From the NCBI GenBank assembly GCA_900318145.1, contig ONJM01000006.1, positions 62,001 through 126,000 on the forward strand: a stretch of DNA of 64,000 nt. Reading direction: 5' to 3'. Source of the stretch: an uncultured Eubacteriales bacterium (lineage in GTDB: Bacteria; Bacillota; Clostridia; Christensenellales; Aristaeellaceae). The notes under the pieces were generated by a model. That model worked only from the letters and a program-made list of their open reading frames with translations, had not been told where the DNA came from and ran no database searches. This document shows positions 17,663 to 26,180 of the stretch, one piece after another; position 1 is the stretch's first letter; every line of letters starts with the position of its first letter. The position numbers were made by a program, and so were the translations under genes.

Positions 17663-17692
17663 AAAACTCCCGCGCCGAACGGAGCGCGGGAG
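17663..17692 (-). terminator. Terminator of the FeFe hydrogenase gene
   Basis: On the minus strand CTCCCGCGC pairs with GCGCGGGAG around an eight-base loop (17667-17692), followed by TTTT. It sits back to back with the plus-strand terminator. Confidence 0.85.
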
Positions 17693-17731
17693 CGGCAGAA
17701 TCCGATGCCGGAGACCGGCGGAAAGTAAAGT

Positions 17732-19228
17732 TTATTTGAACGGAGTTACGGACGGGTCCAGATGGCCGTCGCGGAACATTGAGAATTTATCCATCGGATA
17801 ATTCTTCAGGTTCTCCAGAATCTGCCGGTCATCCGCCCGGCCCAGCAGTTCCTTGCGCGCCTGCAGTACCTGGGCTTCCGCCTGATGCTTGGAGGGACCG
17901 CCGATACAGCCGCCCGGACACATCATTCCTTCCACAAAGTCCTCCTGAAGCTTTCCGGCTTTCAGAAGCGCCATGGCCTTTTTGCATTCCGCACCGCCGG
18001 AACACTGCAGAAGTTTGATGCCGGAAGGATCTTCCCCCATCTCTTTCATTGCCTGCAGGACAGCCGCGGCGACACCTCCGCTGCCCGCGAATTTCTTGCC
18101 GAACAGGGAAGCTTCCTGATAGGATTCGTCCACCGGATCGACAGTGATCCCCCGGGAGTCCAGCATGGCTACGATTTCGCCGTAGGTCAGGGCAAAGTCG
18201 GGCCTGTCCGCGATGAATTCGTTCAGCGTTTCGCCCTTCTTGGAAATACACGGCCCGATAAACACCGTCACGCAGTCCGGATCCAGATACTTCAGGTAAC
18301 GGGATACGGCCACCATGGGGCTGACCGTATTGGATTTATATTTTTCATATTCTTCCGGGAAATGGTGGCGCAGCATGGAAATAAACGCCGGGCAGCAGGA
18401 TGTGGTCATCTTGCGGCCTTCCTTCCTGGCTTCAATCCACTCCAGCGCTTCATAGGCGGCCGTCATATCGCCGCCGAGGCCGACTTCAACCATGTCCGCA
18501 AAGCCCAGCTTTTTCAGCGCCGCCCGAAGGGAAGCCATGGAAACATCCTTGCCGAACTGGCCTTCCGTCGCGGGGGCGCACATCGCGATCACCTTTTTCC
18601 CGCTCCGGATTTCCCGGATGATGTCCACAGCGTAAATCCTGGATCCGATGGCGCCGAAGGGGCAGCTGTGAATGCAGTGGCCGCAGTGCACACATTTGTC
18701 GTCATCGATTACGCAGATACCGTTTTCCGAATAAGTGATGGCATCCACCGGACAGGCTTTTCTGCACGGACGTTCCATATGGATAATGGCGCCGTAAGGG
18801 CAGGACTTCGCACACAGCCCGCAGGACCGGCATTTGTCCGGGTCAATGTGCATCCGGGTGTCACCGGGAGTAATCGCCCCGAAACGGCAAGCGTTCAGGC
18901 AGGCTTTTCCAAGGCAGAAACGGCAGATATCCGTCACCAGGTATTCCTGGATCGGACAGTCGTCACAGGCGGCGGGGATCACGGCAACCACGTTGCGGGA
19001 TTCACTGGCCGCATCCGGATGCAGCCCCATGGCGAGGCGGATCCGTCCGCGGATTATTTCACGTTCCTTATAGATGCAGCAGCGGTATTGCGGCTTGGGG
19101 CCGGGGATAAATTCCAGGACAAGCCGCTCACAGGCTTCCAGCGTCAGCCGGTCTTCCCATGCCAGGCGGCAAACTTCCCTGAGGATGGAGTGCTTCAGTT
19201 CCACAATACCCTTATCATTGGTAATCAT
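17732..19228 (-). CDS. Monomeric [FeFe] hydrogenase, group B-like
   Basis: 498 residues. H-cluster motifs are present in order: TSCCPAFI, FIGPCISKKGE and MMCPGGCIGGPSKH, each carrying the expected cysteines. The N-terminal third has cysteine clusters for several [4Fe-4S] centres (CRFCLGKACLNAC, CRSCGLCAKSCP, CRKACP, CVHCGHCIHSCP). The L1 motif ends in F rather than W, and the domain order matches what I recall for group B hydrogenases of Clostridia. Likely catalyses H2 formation or sensing with a ferredoxin-like partner. No maturation genes (hydEFG) lie nearby. Start ATG is preceded by AAAGGAAG. Confidence 0.9.
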   Translation of the reverse strand: MITNDKGIVELKHSILREVCRLAWEDRLTLEACERLVLEFIPGPKPQYRCCIYKEREIIRGRIRLAMGLHPDAASESRNVVAVIPAACDDCPIQEYLVTDICRFCLGKACLNACRFGAITPGDTRMHIDPDKCRSCGLCAKSCPYGAIIHMERPCRKACPVDAITYSENGICVIDDDKCVHCGHCIHSCPFGAIGSRIYAVDIIREIRSGKKVIAMCAPATEGQFGKDVSMASLRAALKKLGFADMVEVGLGGDMTAAYEALEWIEARKEGRKMTTSCCPAFISMLRHHFPEEYEKYKSNTVSPMVAVSRYLKYLDPDCVTVFIGPCISKKGETLNEFIADRPDFALTYGEIVAMLDSRGITVDPVDESYQEASLFGKKFAGSGGVAAAVLQAMKEMGEDPSGIKLLQCSGGAECKKAMALLKAGKLQEDFVEGMMCPGGCIGGPSKHQAEAQVLQARKELLGRADDRQILENLKNYPMDKFSMFRDGHLDPSVTPFK

Positions 19229-19391
19229 CCGGAAATCTTCCTTTCTGTTTCGCGAGTGCTGTTCTGATGGTGTGAGGGTTGATTCCCAGACGCGACGGGA
19301 GACATCACGTCTTTTGTAAATATATTCTATCGGGTTTTCCGGCAGAATTCAATGGTGAGCGGCAAGAAAAAAACGGCGGGAAGGGCGGGGC

Positions 19392-19420
19392 TTGACGGCG
19401 GCGAAGCAAACTGATAAGGT
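19392..19420 (+). promoter_or_regulatory. Promoter of the ylmH-like gene
   Basis: TTGACG at 19392-19397, 17 bases, TAAGGT at 19415-19420 with an extended TGA before it. The rest of the 19229-19468 gap shows no further feature. Confidence 0.55.
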
Positions 19421-19468
19421 GGTGCGCGGGAATGAGAAAGAGGCGGCGGAACCGCCGGAGGAGCCTGC

Positions 19469-20215
19469 ATGACGAATGATGTGACGCTGAGACATCTGCT
19501 GGATTTATGCCGGCGGAGCGAGAAAACAGGCATATGGCAGTATTCCGCATTCCTGTCCCCGGCGGAACAGGAGGATCTGCTCCGCTGTCCGGAGGCTGCC
19601 GGTTGTGATTACTTCCTGACCGGCGGATACGAAAACGCCGAGCGGAAGATTCTGGCCGCGGGCAGCGAAGTGGAATGCGGACCGCCGGATCCGCCGGTCC
19701 GGGTGATTGCCGTGGCGCCGAAAAACGAAAAATACGCGGAGGAGCTGACCCACCGTGATTTCCTCGGCGCGATTCTCGGACTGGGGATTGAACGCCCGCT
19801 GATCGGGGATATTCTGGTGCGTGAGAAGCGGGCCTGGTTCTTCTGCCTGGCGCCTGCCGCGGACATGCTGGTGTCCGGCCTGACGCAGGTGCGCAGGACG
19901 ACCGTGACGGCGGAACTGAGCGCGCCGGATGTGCCGGAGCTGCAGCCGCGGTACGCGCCGACGCGGCTGAACGTGGCTTCGGAGCGGCTGGACGCCGTTG
20001 CGGCAGCCTTCCTGAACATTTCGCGGGGACAGGCGGACAAGCTGTTTGCCGCGGAAAAGGTTTTCGTGAACGGGCGGACCGTAACGGACCGCAGCTTCCG
20101 GCTGAAGGAAGGGGACGTCCTGTCCGTCCGCGGTTTCGGCAAGGCCGTGTATGACGGGATTGAGCACGAAACGCGGAAAAACAGGCTCTGGGTAAATCTC
20201 CGGAAGTATATATAG
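19469..20215 (+). CDS. ylmH: YlmH-like S4-domain RNA-binding protein
   Basis: 248 residues. The C-terminal ~60 residues are an S4 RNA-binding domain (RLDAVAAAFLNISRGQADKLFAAEKVFVNGR, then FRLKEGDVLSVRGFGK). The N-terminal part has the YlmH-type block FLTGGYENAERKI, and GAILGLGIERPLIGDILV is characteristic. YlmH has been linked to rescue of stalled ribosomes and to cell-division loci in Gram-positives. Here it stands alone, outside the usual ylm cluster. CGGAGGAG precedes the start. Confidence 0.88.
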   Translation: MTNDVTLRHLLDLCRRSEKTGIWQYSAFLSPAEQEDLLRCPEAAGCDYFLTGGYENAERKILAAGSEVECGPPDPPVRVIAVAPKNEKYAEELTHRDFLGAILGLGIERPLIGDILVREKRAWFFCLAPAADMLVSGLTQVRRTTVTAELSAPDVPELQPRYAPTRLNVASERLDAVAAAFLNISRGQADKLFAAEKVFVNGRTVTDRSFRLKEGDVLSVRGFGKAVYDGIEHETRKNRLWVNLRKYI

Positions 20216-20216
20216 G

Positions 20217-20259
20217 AAAACAGCGCGGCCCCGAAGAAATACGGGGATCCGCGCTGTTT
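20217..20259. terminator. Bidirectional terminator between ylmH and the reductase
   Basis: AAACAGCGCGG (20217-20227 region) pairs with CCGCGCTGTTT (20249-20259), with a further CCCCG/CGGGG inside; A-runs and T-runs at both feet allow it to work for both convergent genes. Confidence 0.85.
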
Positions 20260-20263
20260 CACT

Positions 20264-21469
20264 TTACGGGCTGCCGCTCTTCTTCCGGCTTCGGCGCAGC
20301 ATAAAGGAGCGGGCCACATTGATGCCGATCCGGAAGGGCAGGGGACGCAGCGCCTTATCTGCTTCCTTCAGCTTTTCGCGGATCGGGATGCCCTGGGGAC
20401 AGTGGCTTTCGCATTTGCCGCAGCCGACGCACTGGGTGGCGAAGGCCGGCTGCCGGGTCAGGCCGACGGTCTGCGCGAACTGGAAGCGGGCGTCGTTTTT
20501 CCCCTCTGAATACATGGCGTTATAGCAGCGGAAAATGCCGGGGATATCCACGCCCCGGGGACATGGCATGCAGTAGCGGCAGCCGGTGCAGCCGACCTTT
20601 TCCCCGGCGCGGATCAGGGCTTTGACCCTGTCCAGCAGCGCGAAATCGGACGCGTTCAGCTCCCCGGGAGAAGCCGAATCCGCGGTTTCGACGTTTTCCG
20701 CCACCATTTCCAGGGAGTTCATTCCGGAAAGAACCACTGTCACTTCCGGCTGGTTGTACAGCCACCGGAAGGCCCAGGCCGCCGGAGACCAGCCCCGTTC
20801 GTTTTCCGCCATGGCCTTTTTTGCTTCCGCGGGGAGAAGGTTCACCAGCTTGCCGCCGCGGAGCGGTTCCATGATGATGACAGGGATACCTTTTGCGGCG
20901 GCGGCTTTCAGCCCGGCCACGCCGGCCTGGCTGGTTTCATCCAGGTAATTGTACTGGATCTGGCAGAAATCCCAGTCGTAATCCTGCAGGATTTTCAGGA
21001 AGTTTTCGGTGTTCCCGTGGTAGGAGAAGCCGATATTCCGGATGGCCCCGGATTCCTTCAGCTTGCGGATCCAGTCCGGGATGCCCATCTGCTTGAGCCG
21101 CTCCCACTGCGCTATGTCGGTCAGCATATGCATCAGGTAATAATCGACATGATCCGTCCGGAGGCGCGAAAGCTCCTCCCGGAAGGTCTTTTCCGCGCCG
21201 GCGAGGCTGCTGACCATATACTGGGGCAGCTTGGTGGCGATATACACCTGATCCCGGATGCCGTTCCGCTCCAGCACCGTACCGAGCAGCGCTTCGCTGC
21301 CGGGATAGATGTAGGCGGTATCGTAATAGTTCACACCGGCCCGGAAAGCCGCCATGATTTCCTTTTCCGCCTTATCCAGGTCCAGGCCGCTTCCTTTCCT
21401 GGTAAAGCGCATGCAGCCGAAACCCAGGACGGACAGATCCCGGCCGTATTTATCCTTCCGGTATTTCAT
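20264..21469 (-). CDS. Aldo/keto reductase with C-terminal iron-sulfur domain
   Basis: 401 residues. The N-terminal ~280 residues are an aldo/keto reductase barrel (YYDTAYIYPGSE with catalytic Asp/Tyr, IATKLP with Lys, YYLMHML with His). The C-terminal ~110 residues carry two ferredoxin-like clusters, CTGCRYCMPCP and CVGCGKCESHCP. This fusion is common in anaerobic Clostridia and probably takes electrons from ferredoxin-type donors; the physiological substrate is unknown. AGGGGGA precedes the ATG. Single-gene unit. Confidence 0.9.
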   Translation of the reverse strand: MKYRKDKYGRDLSVLGFGCMRFTRKGSGLDLDKAEKEIMAAFRAGVNYYDTAYIYPGSEALLGTVLERNGIRDQVYIATKLPQYMVSSLAGAEKTFREELSRLRTDHVDYYLMHMLTDIAQWERLKQMGIPDWIRKLKESGAIRNIGFSYHGNTENFLKILQDYDWDFCQIQYNYLDETSQAGVAGLKAAAAKGIPVIIMEPLRGGKLVNLLPAEAKKAMAENERGWSPAAWAFRWLYNQPEVTVVLSGMNSLEMVAENVETADSASPGELNASDFALLDRVKALIRAGEKVGCTGCRYCMPCPRGVDIPGIFRCYNAMYSEGKNDARFQFAQTVGLTRQPAFATQCVGCGKCESHCPQGIPIREKLKEADKALRPLPFRIGINVARSFMLRRSRKKSGSP

Positions 21470-21621
21470 ACGGTTTCCCCCTTATTCCGGCCCGCTGCCG
21501 GCGTTCGGACCGCCGCGCCGCGGGACCTGTATAAAATCTGCCGCTGAAAGAATGGTGAGAGTATACCCCGCGGCACGGCACCCGTCAAGCGGACGCCGGC
21601 GGACGGGGCCGCGCCGCCTGC

Positions 21622-23427
21622 TCAGGGCGTCTTCCGGGAGCCGCTCCCCAGAACGCGCCAGAGCGTGGAACGGCTGATTCCCAGACGGCGGGCTGTTTCG
21701 GACTGGTTGCCCTTGTTTGCGGCCAGCGCCTGTTCAATAATGTGCCGGGTGATTTCCTCCAGGGTCATGCCTTCCGCTGAAAAAGCCGCGCTGTCCGGAG
21801 CGCTCCGGAAGAAAGTCCGCTCCTGTCCCAGCATTTCCGCGGTATCCGTTCCGGAAATATAGTGGCCGTCTGTCATTACGGACAGCTCGTGCAGCACCCG
21901 CTTGAACTGGGCGTAATTTCCCGGCCAGTCATACCGGACCAGCATTTCCAGGGTTCCCGGCTCAAAACCGGAGATCTGCTTGCCAAGTTCCATATTCAGA
22001 TTGGAAAGATAGACGCTGGCCAGCGCGGGAATTTCGTCCCGCCGGGTCCGCAGCGCCGGAAGCTGCACCGACAGCGGGTTCAGCCGGGAGGAGATTTCCC
22101 GGGTAAGGGCATGAACCGCGCGTCCGTCCTGCACTTCGCAGGCGAAAAGGAGCCGCAGCCTTCTGGCAAGATTGCTTTCCTCAATCAGGGACAGCAGGGT
22201 GTGCTGCCGCTGGGGCGACAGTTCCTCAAGATGGTGGAAGAATACCGTCGTTCCGGTGGTCCCGAGCGGGGAATCGTCATGCTCTGTCAGATAATTCCAG
22301 CTCCTGTCACTGATCCTGGACCCGTCCACCACCACAAAAGGATGGTTTTTCATTTCGCTTTGCAGATACAGTGCCCGCGCCGCCTGCTCCCGGCCGGTTC
22401 CTTCCTCGCCGAGTATCATGACAGGATCCCTTTGCCTGGAAAGCGACGCCAGTTTCGCTTCCAGCTCGCCCTCAGGCTTGCTTAAAGTAAAGAAGCTGCC
22501 GGACAGAAGCTGCTCGCATTCCGCCGCGTCATAGAAGCGGATGCCGGACTGGGCGGAGCGCAGGGGGATGCGGGCCGGCTGGTCCCGGAACAGATACAGC
22601 TGCCGGTTCTGCAGCTGGAAGCGGGAGGCTGTGACCGTATGCAGCGTGGTCCCTTCCTGATGGAAAAACAGGAGGTCCCTGTTCGCCGGGATCGATGAAA
22701 TCCGCCTCCGCATGGCCGCGACGGTTTCATCCGACGGTCTGCCGGCTGAAGCGTATATCACATCCTTCTCCGAATCCAGCACCATGCACTGCTCCATGTT
22801 CTGCCGCAGCATGATCCGGAGCATCGTGTTCTCATTCCTCAACGCGCGGAACCTTCTGCCCTGCTGCAGCGCGCTGCTGATGGCTTCATGCAGGCTTCGT
22901 TCCCCGGAGGTGATCAGCAGGGCCTGAAACCCGGAATTCCGGGCTGTCCGGTGCGTGACCGCGTCGCAGATTACGGTATTGATCTGCATTTTGCGCAGGC
23001 GGTTCAGCACTTCCGGGACTTCCTCCGGGCTGCGTACCGTCTCGATCGGGATTTCCATCCGCAGCAGATTGCACAGCGTATGCGCGTTACCCGTGACACC
23101 GGAAAAACCGACGACCGCCATCCTGTCCGTATAGTTCTCCGCCAGCTTGATCGTCCGGAGCACATCGTTGATAAGCACAGGAATTTCCACCACCGGCAGG
23201 TCCGTTGCCTGCTGGATGAGCCTGGCCGTTCCGCCCCGTGAGAGAATCGCGTCAAAGGAGGAGAGATCCAGCCTCCTGACGATATCCGCTCCTTCCTGAA
23301 GGTCCCCGGTATAAGTATCCAGCAGTACGTCCGGAAAGCTCTCCGCACTTCTCTGCAGCGACGAAGCCATCGCCTCATACGGCGCGATGGCAAGAATATG
23401 TACCGGTTCCGCAAACCTGTCCTGCAT
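21622..23427 (-). CDS. PrpR-type regulator with degenerate AAA+ domain
   Basis: 601 residues: PrpR_N sensor domain (~1-190; SRGGTA, VVGFSG), a linker with PAS-like features, an NtrC-like AAA+ domain (~315-510) and a Fis-type helix-turn-helix (~555-595; NQSETARRLGISRSTLWRVL). The AAA+ domain is damaged at key sites: Walker A is GEEGTGRE (R346 where Lys is expected), Walker B is TVFFHHLEEL (H398-H399 instead of Asp-Glu), and the GAFTGA loop that contacts sigma-54 is absent. It therefore probably acts as a DNA-binding regulator without ATP-driven promoter opening. It reads away from the sugar-acid operon, which it presumably controls. AGGAGG precedes the ATG. Confidence 0.85.
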   Translation of the reverse strand: MQDRFAEPVHILAIAPYEAMASSLQRSAESFPDVLLDTYTGDLQEGADIVRRLDLSSFDAILSRGGTARLIQQATDLPVVEIPVLINDVLRTIKLAENYTDRMAVVGFSGVTGNAHTLCNLLRMEIPIETVRSPEEVPEVLNRLRKMQINTVICDAVTHRTARNSGFQALLITSGERSLHEAISSALQQGRRFRALRNENTMLRIMLRQNMEQCMVLDSEKDVIYASAGRPSDETVAAMRRRISSIPANRDLLFFHQEGTTLHTVTASRFQLQNRQLYLFRDQPARIPLRSAQSGIRFYDAAECEQLLSGSFFTLSKPEGELEAKLASLSRQRDPVMILGEEGTGREQAARALYLQSEMKNHPFVVVDGSRISDRSWNYLTEHDDSPLGTTGTTVFFHHLEELSPQRQHTLLSLIEESNLARRLRLLFACEVQDGRAVHALTREISSRLNPLSVQLPALRTRRDEIPALASVYLSNLNMELGKQISGFEPGTLEMLVRYDWPGNYAQFKRVLHELSVMTDGHYISGTDTAEMLGQERTFFRSAPDSAAFSAEGMTLEEITRHIIEQALAANKGNQSETARRLGISRSTLWRVLGSGSRKTP

Positions 23428-23442
23428 ACTCTGGTTCCTCCT

Positions 23443-23461
23443 GTCTGAACCCGATTCAGAC
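23443..23461. promoter_or_regulatory. Perfect inverted repeat next to the PrpR-type gene start
   Basis: GTCTGAA-CCCGA-TTCAGAC, directly upstream of the AGGAGG of the regulator gene. It could be an autoregulatory operator or a leader hairpin that masks the ribosome site. Confidence 0.45.
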
Positions 23462-23484
23462 TGTTTTTTACAAGTGTATCATAA

Positions 23485-23585
23485 TGAAACAGAAATGTCA
23501 TCAGCAGAATGCTATATGTTTCAAAAATAAACAGATATTATCCTTGAATTTCCATAATTTATTTATTATGTTTCAAAATAAGACA
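23485..23585. promoter_or_regulatory. Three phased TGTTTCA-type sites, candidate regulator binding sites
   Basis: TGAAACA at 23485-23491 (inverted), TGTTTCA at 23517-23523 and TGTTTCA at 23569-23575; the last two lie in the near-identical stretches TGTTTCAAAAATAAACA and TGTTTCAAAATAAGACA. Start-to-start spacings are 32 and 52 bases, close to 3 and 5 helical turns, so all would face the same side of the DNA. They lie between the regulator and the operon. Confidence 0.5.
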
Positions 23586-23603
23586 GAATTGACGGCATTT
23601 TTG

Positions 23604-23632
23604 TTGTATATTCCCGGGAATACCTTTATGAT
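23604..23632 (+). promoter_or_regulatory. Candidate operon promoter with perfect palindrome
   Basis: TTGTAT (23604-23609), 17 bases, TATGAT (23627-23632). The 14-base perfect palindrome TATTCCCGGGAATA fills 23609-23622 between the two hexamers, an ideal repressor position. A weaker sigma-54-like reading (CGGCAT-N5-TTGTA, 23593-23608) overlaps it. Confidence 0.4.
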
Positions 23633-23709
23633 GGATTTACAGAAATGAACACCCGGTTTCAATCAACGCAGCATCGATTCCCCGGCAGAACCCCGAAAGG
23701 AGGCCCACC

Positions 23710-24969
23710 GTGATCAGGCTTTTAATCATCGCGGACGACTTTACCGGCGGTCTGGATACAGGAGTGCAGTTTGCATCCCGGGGGATTCCGACATGCGTGC
23801 TGACGGATCCGGAAGCGGATTTCAACGCGGAAGCCGGCGGGTGCGAGGTCCTGGTTGCCGTCGCGGAAACAAGGCACCTTCCCGCACGGGAAGCGTACGA
23901 AACGGTCTTCCGTGCCGCCCGGAAGGGCATGAATCTTGGAATTGGACATATCTACAAGAAAACGGATTCCGCGCTCCGCGGCAATATCGGCGCCGAGCTT
24001 ACCGCGGTGCTTGACGCCGCCCGGTGCCCCCTGCTTCCTTTTGTTCCCGCTCTTCCCGCCATGAACCGGGTCACCCGGAACGGCATTCAGTATATTGACG
24101 GGATCCCGGTGGCTGATTCCGTTTTCGGCCGGGATCCTTTTGAACCCGTGAAGGAATCCGACGTCCCCCGGCTGATTGCCCTGCAGAGTGAAACCCCGGC
24201 ATTCCGGGCGGATCCGGAATCGCTCCGGAACGCTTCAGGAATCGCTGTCCTGGACGCCTCCTCTGAGGAGGACCTGATCCGCGCCGGGAAATGCCTGCGG
24301 GATCTTCCGGATCTGCGGGTCTCCGCCGGATGCGCCGGTTTCGCGGCGGTCCTTCCCGAAATGCTCGGCCTTTCCGGGAATAAGTCACCGGAGCTTCCTC
24401 CGCTGGAGCCGGGCCTGTTCGTTCTTTGCGGCAGCGTCAACCCCATTACCCAGCGCCAGCTGGACCATGGGGAGGCGAACGGATTTACCCGGATTCATAT
24501 CGCTCCGGAAATCAAGCTTCATCCGGAAGTTTTCCGGTCGGAAAAAGGCGAAGCGGTCCTCGCCGGCTGGAAGGAACAGATGGCCGGCTGCCCCTGGATG
24601 ATCCTGGACGCGAACGATACGGATCCCGGCAATGAAGAAACCGCGGAGCTGGCGAAAGCCGAGGGCTTTTCCACCGAAGATGTCCGGCAGCGGATTTCCG
24701 AATCCCTGGGAATTATCCTCAGCGCCCTGATGGATTCTCCCGCGGACAGGACGCTGCTGATCACCGGCGGCGATACGCTGCTGAAGAGCATGAACCGCAT
24801 GAAGATCCACAGGATGCTTCCCATCGCGGAAGCGGCTCCGGGCTGCGTTCTTTCCCGGGTCACCTACCGCGGGAAAAACCGGCCTGTTATCACCAAGTCC
24901 GGAGGATTCGGCAGGGAAACCCTGCTTACGGACCTGAAGGACCTGATCCTTACCCGGAAGAACGGCTGA
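23710..24969 (+). CDS. Four-carbon acid sugar kinase family protein (DUF1537, OtnK/DtnK type)
   Basis: 419 residues from a GTG 6 bases after AAAGGAGG. The N-terminal domain opens with LLIIADDFTGGLDTGVQFA, the signature of the family; the C-terminal ATP-binding half carries TLLITGGDTLLKSM, PGCVLSRV and ITKSGGFGRETLLTDL. Characterised members phosphorylate D-threonate, D-erythronate or related acids at the 4-position. A PdxA2-like dehydrogenase five kilobases downstream in the same operon completes the usual pair. First gene of the operon. Confidence 0.88.
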   Translation: MIRLLIIADDFTGGLDTGVQFASRGIPTCVLTDPEADFNAEAGGCEVLVAVAETRHLPAREAYETVFRAARKGMNLGIGHIYKKTDSALRGNIGAELTAVLDAARCPLLPFVPALPAMNRVTRNGIQYIDGIPVADSVFGRDPFEPVKESDVPRLIALQSETPAFRADPESLRNASGIAVLDASSEEDLIRAGKCLRDLPDLRVSAGCAGFAAVLPEMLGLSGNKSPELPPLEPGLFVLCGSVNPITQRQLDHGEANGFTRIHIAPEIKLHPEVFRSEKGEAVLAGWKEQMAGCPWMILDANDTDPGNEETAELAKAEGFSTEDVRQRISESLGIILSALMDSPADRTLLITGGDTLLKSMNRMKIHRMLPIAEAAPGCVLSRVTYRGKNRPVITKSGGFGRETLLTDLKDLILTRKNG

Positions 24970-25003
24970 ACCAGCCAGAACATCAGCAAAGGAGGACAAC
25001 AAG

Positions 25004-26164
25004 ATGGATTATCCCCTGATCCCCGGCCTTACTCCCGACGGACGCCTGTACCGCAACGCGGATATGGGCACCCTGGAAGCGTTCCTTCCCACCGGAGGAT
25101 ATCCGACCGCCCATGCTCCCGCCATGCTGGAGCTGCCGGACGGCGCGCTGCTGTGCTGCTGGTTTGCCGGCACCTATGAAGGCAGCGCGGATATCCGGAT
25201 CATCTGTTCCCGCCTTGAAAAGAACGGAGAAAGATGGTCTGATCCCGTGGATATTTCCGGGGATCCGGAGCGCAGCGAGCAGAATCCATCCCTTTTCGCC
25301 GGAAACGACGGCGCGGTCTGGGCCATCTACACCGCCCAGAAGGACCGGCAGGCCGGGAAGGACAACATGCAGTTCACCTCCCAGATCCGCGTCCAGAAGA
25401 GCACGGACGGCGGAAAGACCTGGGGGCCCTATGAAACCCTCTTTGCCCGGGAAGGCAGCTTCTGCCGGCAGCCCATCCAGGTCCTGTCCAACGGCCGCTG
25501 GATCTTTGCCAACTGGCTCTGCACCGACAGCCCGGACGGACTGAGCGGGGATCCCACCGCCCTGCAGATTTCCGACGACGAGGGCAAAACCTGGCGGCAG
25601 GTGGATATGCCCGGCAGCCGCGGACGGGTCCATGCCAACGTTGTGGAGCTGGAGAACGGGCGCCTGGCAGCCTTCATGCGTTCCCGTGAAGCCGATTTCA
25701 TCTACCGCAGCGAATCGGCCGACTGGGGCGACAGCTGGAGCGTGCCGGTTCCGACGCCGCTGCCCAACAACAACAGCTCCATCAGCGCGGTGAAGCTGCA
25801 GAGCGGACGGGTCGCCATTGCCTACAATCCCACCTGCACGCCGGATCCGCAGCCCGGCAAGGCCGCCTGGCCGGGACTCCGCTGCCCGGTGGCCGTCGCA
25901 TTGAGCGAAGACGGCGGGATTACCTTCCCGATGATCCGGTGGATGGAGCGGGGCGAAGGATTCATGGGTGACGAAAACCGCACCAACAACCGGCAGTACG
26001 AATACCCCTACCTGATGCAGAGCCGGGACGGCATGCTGCATCTGGCCTACGCGGCCTATACCCGGACCGGTGTCAAGTACGTAAGCTTCAGCGAAGAGGA
26101 CGTCATGGGCAAAAAGCGGGAGAGGGTAGGACTCTACAATCCCACCGCGGCCCAGACAAGATGA
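25004..26164 (+). CDS. Sialidase-superfamily (BNR) protein
   Basis: 386 residues, six-bladed propeller type. Asp-box motifs are visible: STDGGKTWG, SDDEGKTW and SEDGGITF. Other family blocks are LPNNNSSISAVKLQSGRVAIAYNP and YPYLMQSRDGMLHLAYAAYTRTGVKYV. No signal peptide, so it acts in the cytoplasm on an imported compound. Members of this branch are often annotated exo-alpha-sialidase, but the operon lacks N-acetylmannosamine genes, so sialic acid is not assured; removal of an acidic sugar from an aglycone is a broader guess. AAAGGAGG precedes the ATG. Confidence 0.75.
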   Translation: MDYPLIPGLTPDGRLYRNADMGTLEAFLPTGGYPTAHAPAMLELPDGALLCCWFAGTYEGSADIRIICSRLEKNGERWSDPVDISGDPERSEQNPSLFAGNDGAVWAIYTAQKDRQAGKDNMQFTSQIRVQKSTDGGKTWGPYETLFAREGSFCRQPIQVLSNGRWIFANWLCTDSPDGLSGDPTALQISDDEGKTWRQVDMPGSRGRVHANVVELENGRLAAFMRSREADFIYRSESADWGDSWSVPVPTPLPNNNSSISAVKLQSGRVAIAYNPTCTPDPQPGKAAWPGLRCPVAVALSEDGGITFPMIRWMERGEGFMGDENRTNNRQYEYPYLMQSRDGMLHLAYAAYTRTGVKYVSFSEEDVMGKKRERVGLYNPTAAQTR

Positions 26165-26180
26165 ACGGAGGAGATCAAGG

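Noticed and set aside
23593-23608. Sigma-54-type promoter CGGCAT-N5-TTGTA
   Set aside because: The -12 GC is absent and the adjacent regulator lacks GAFTGA; kept only as a possible relic.
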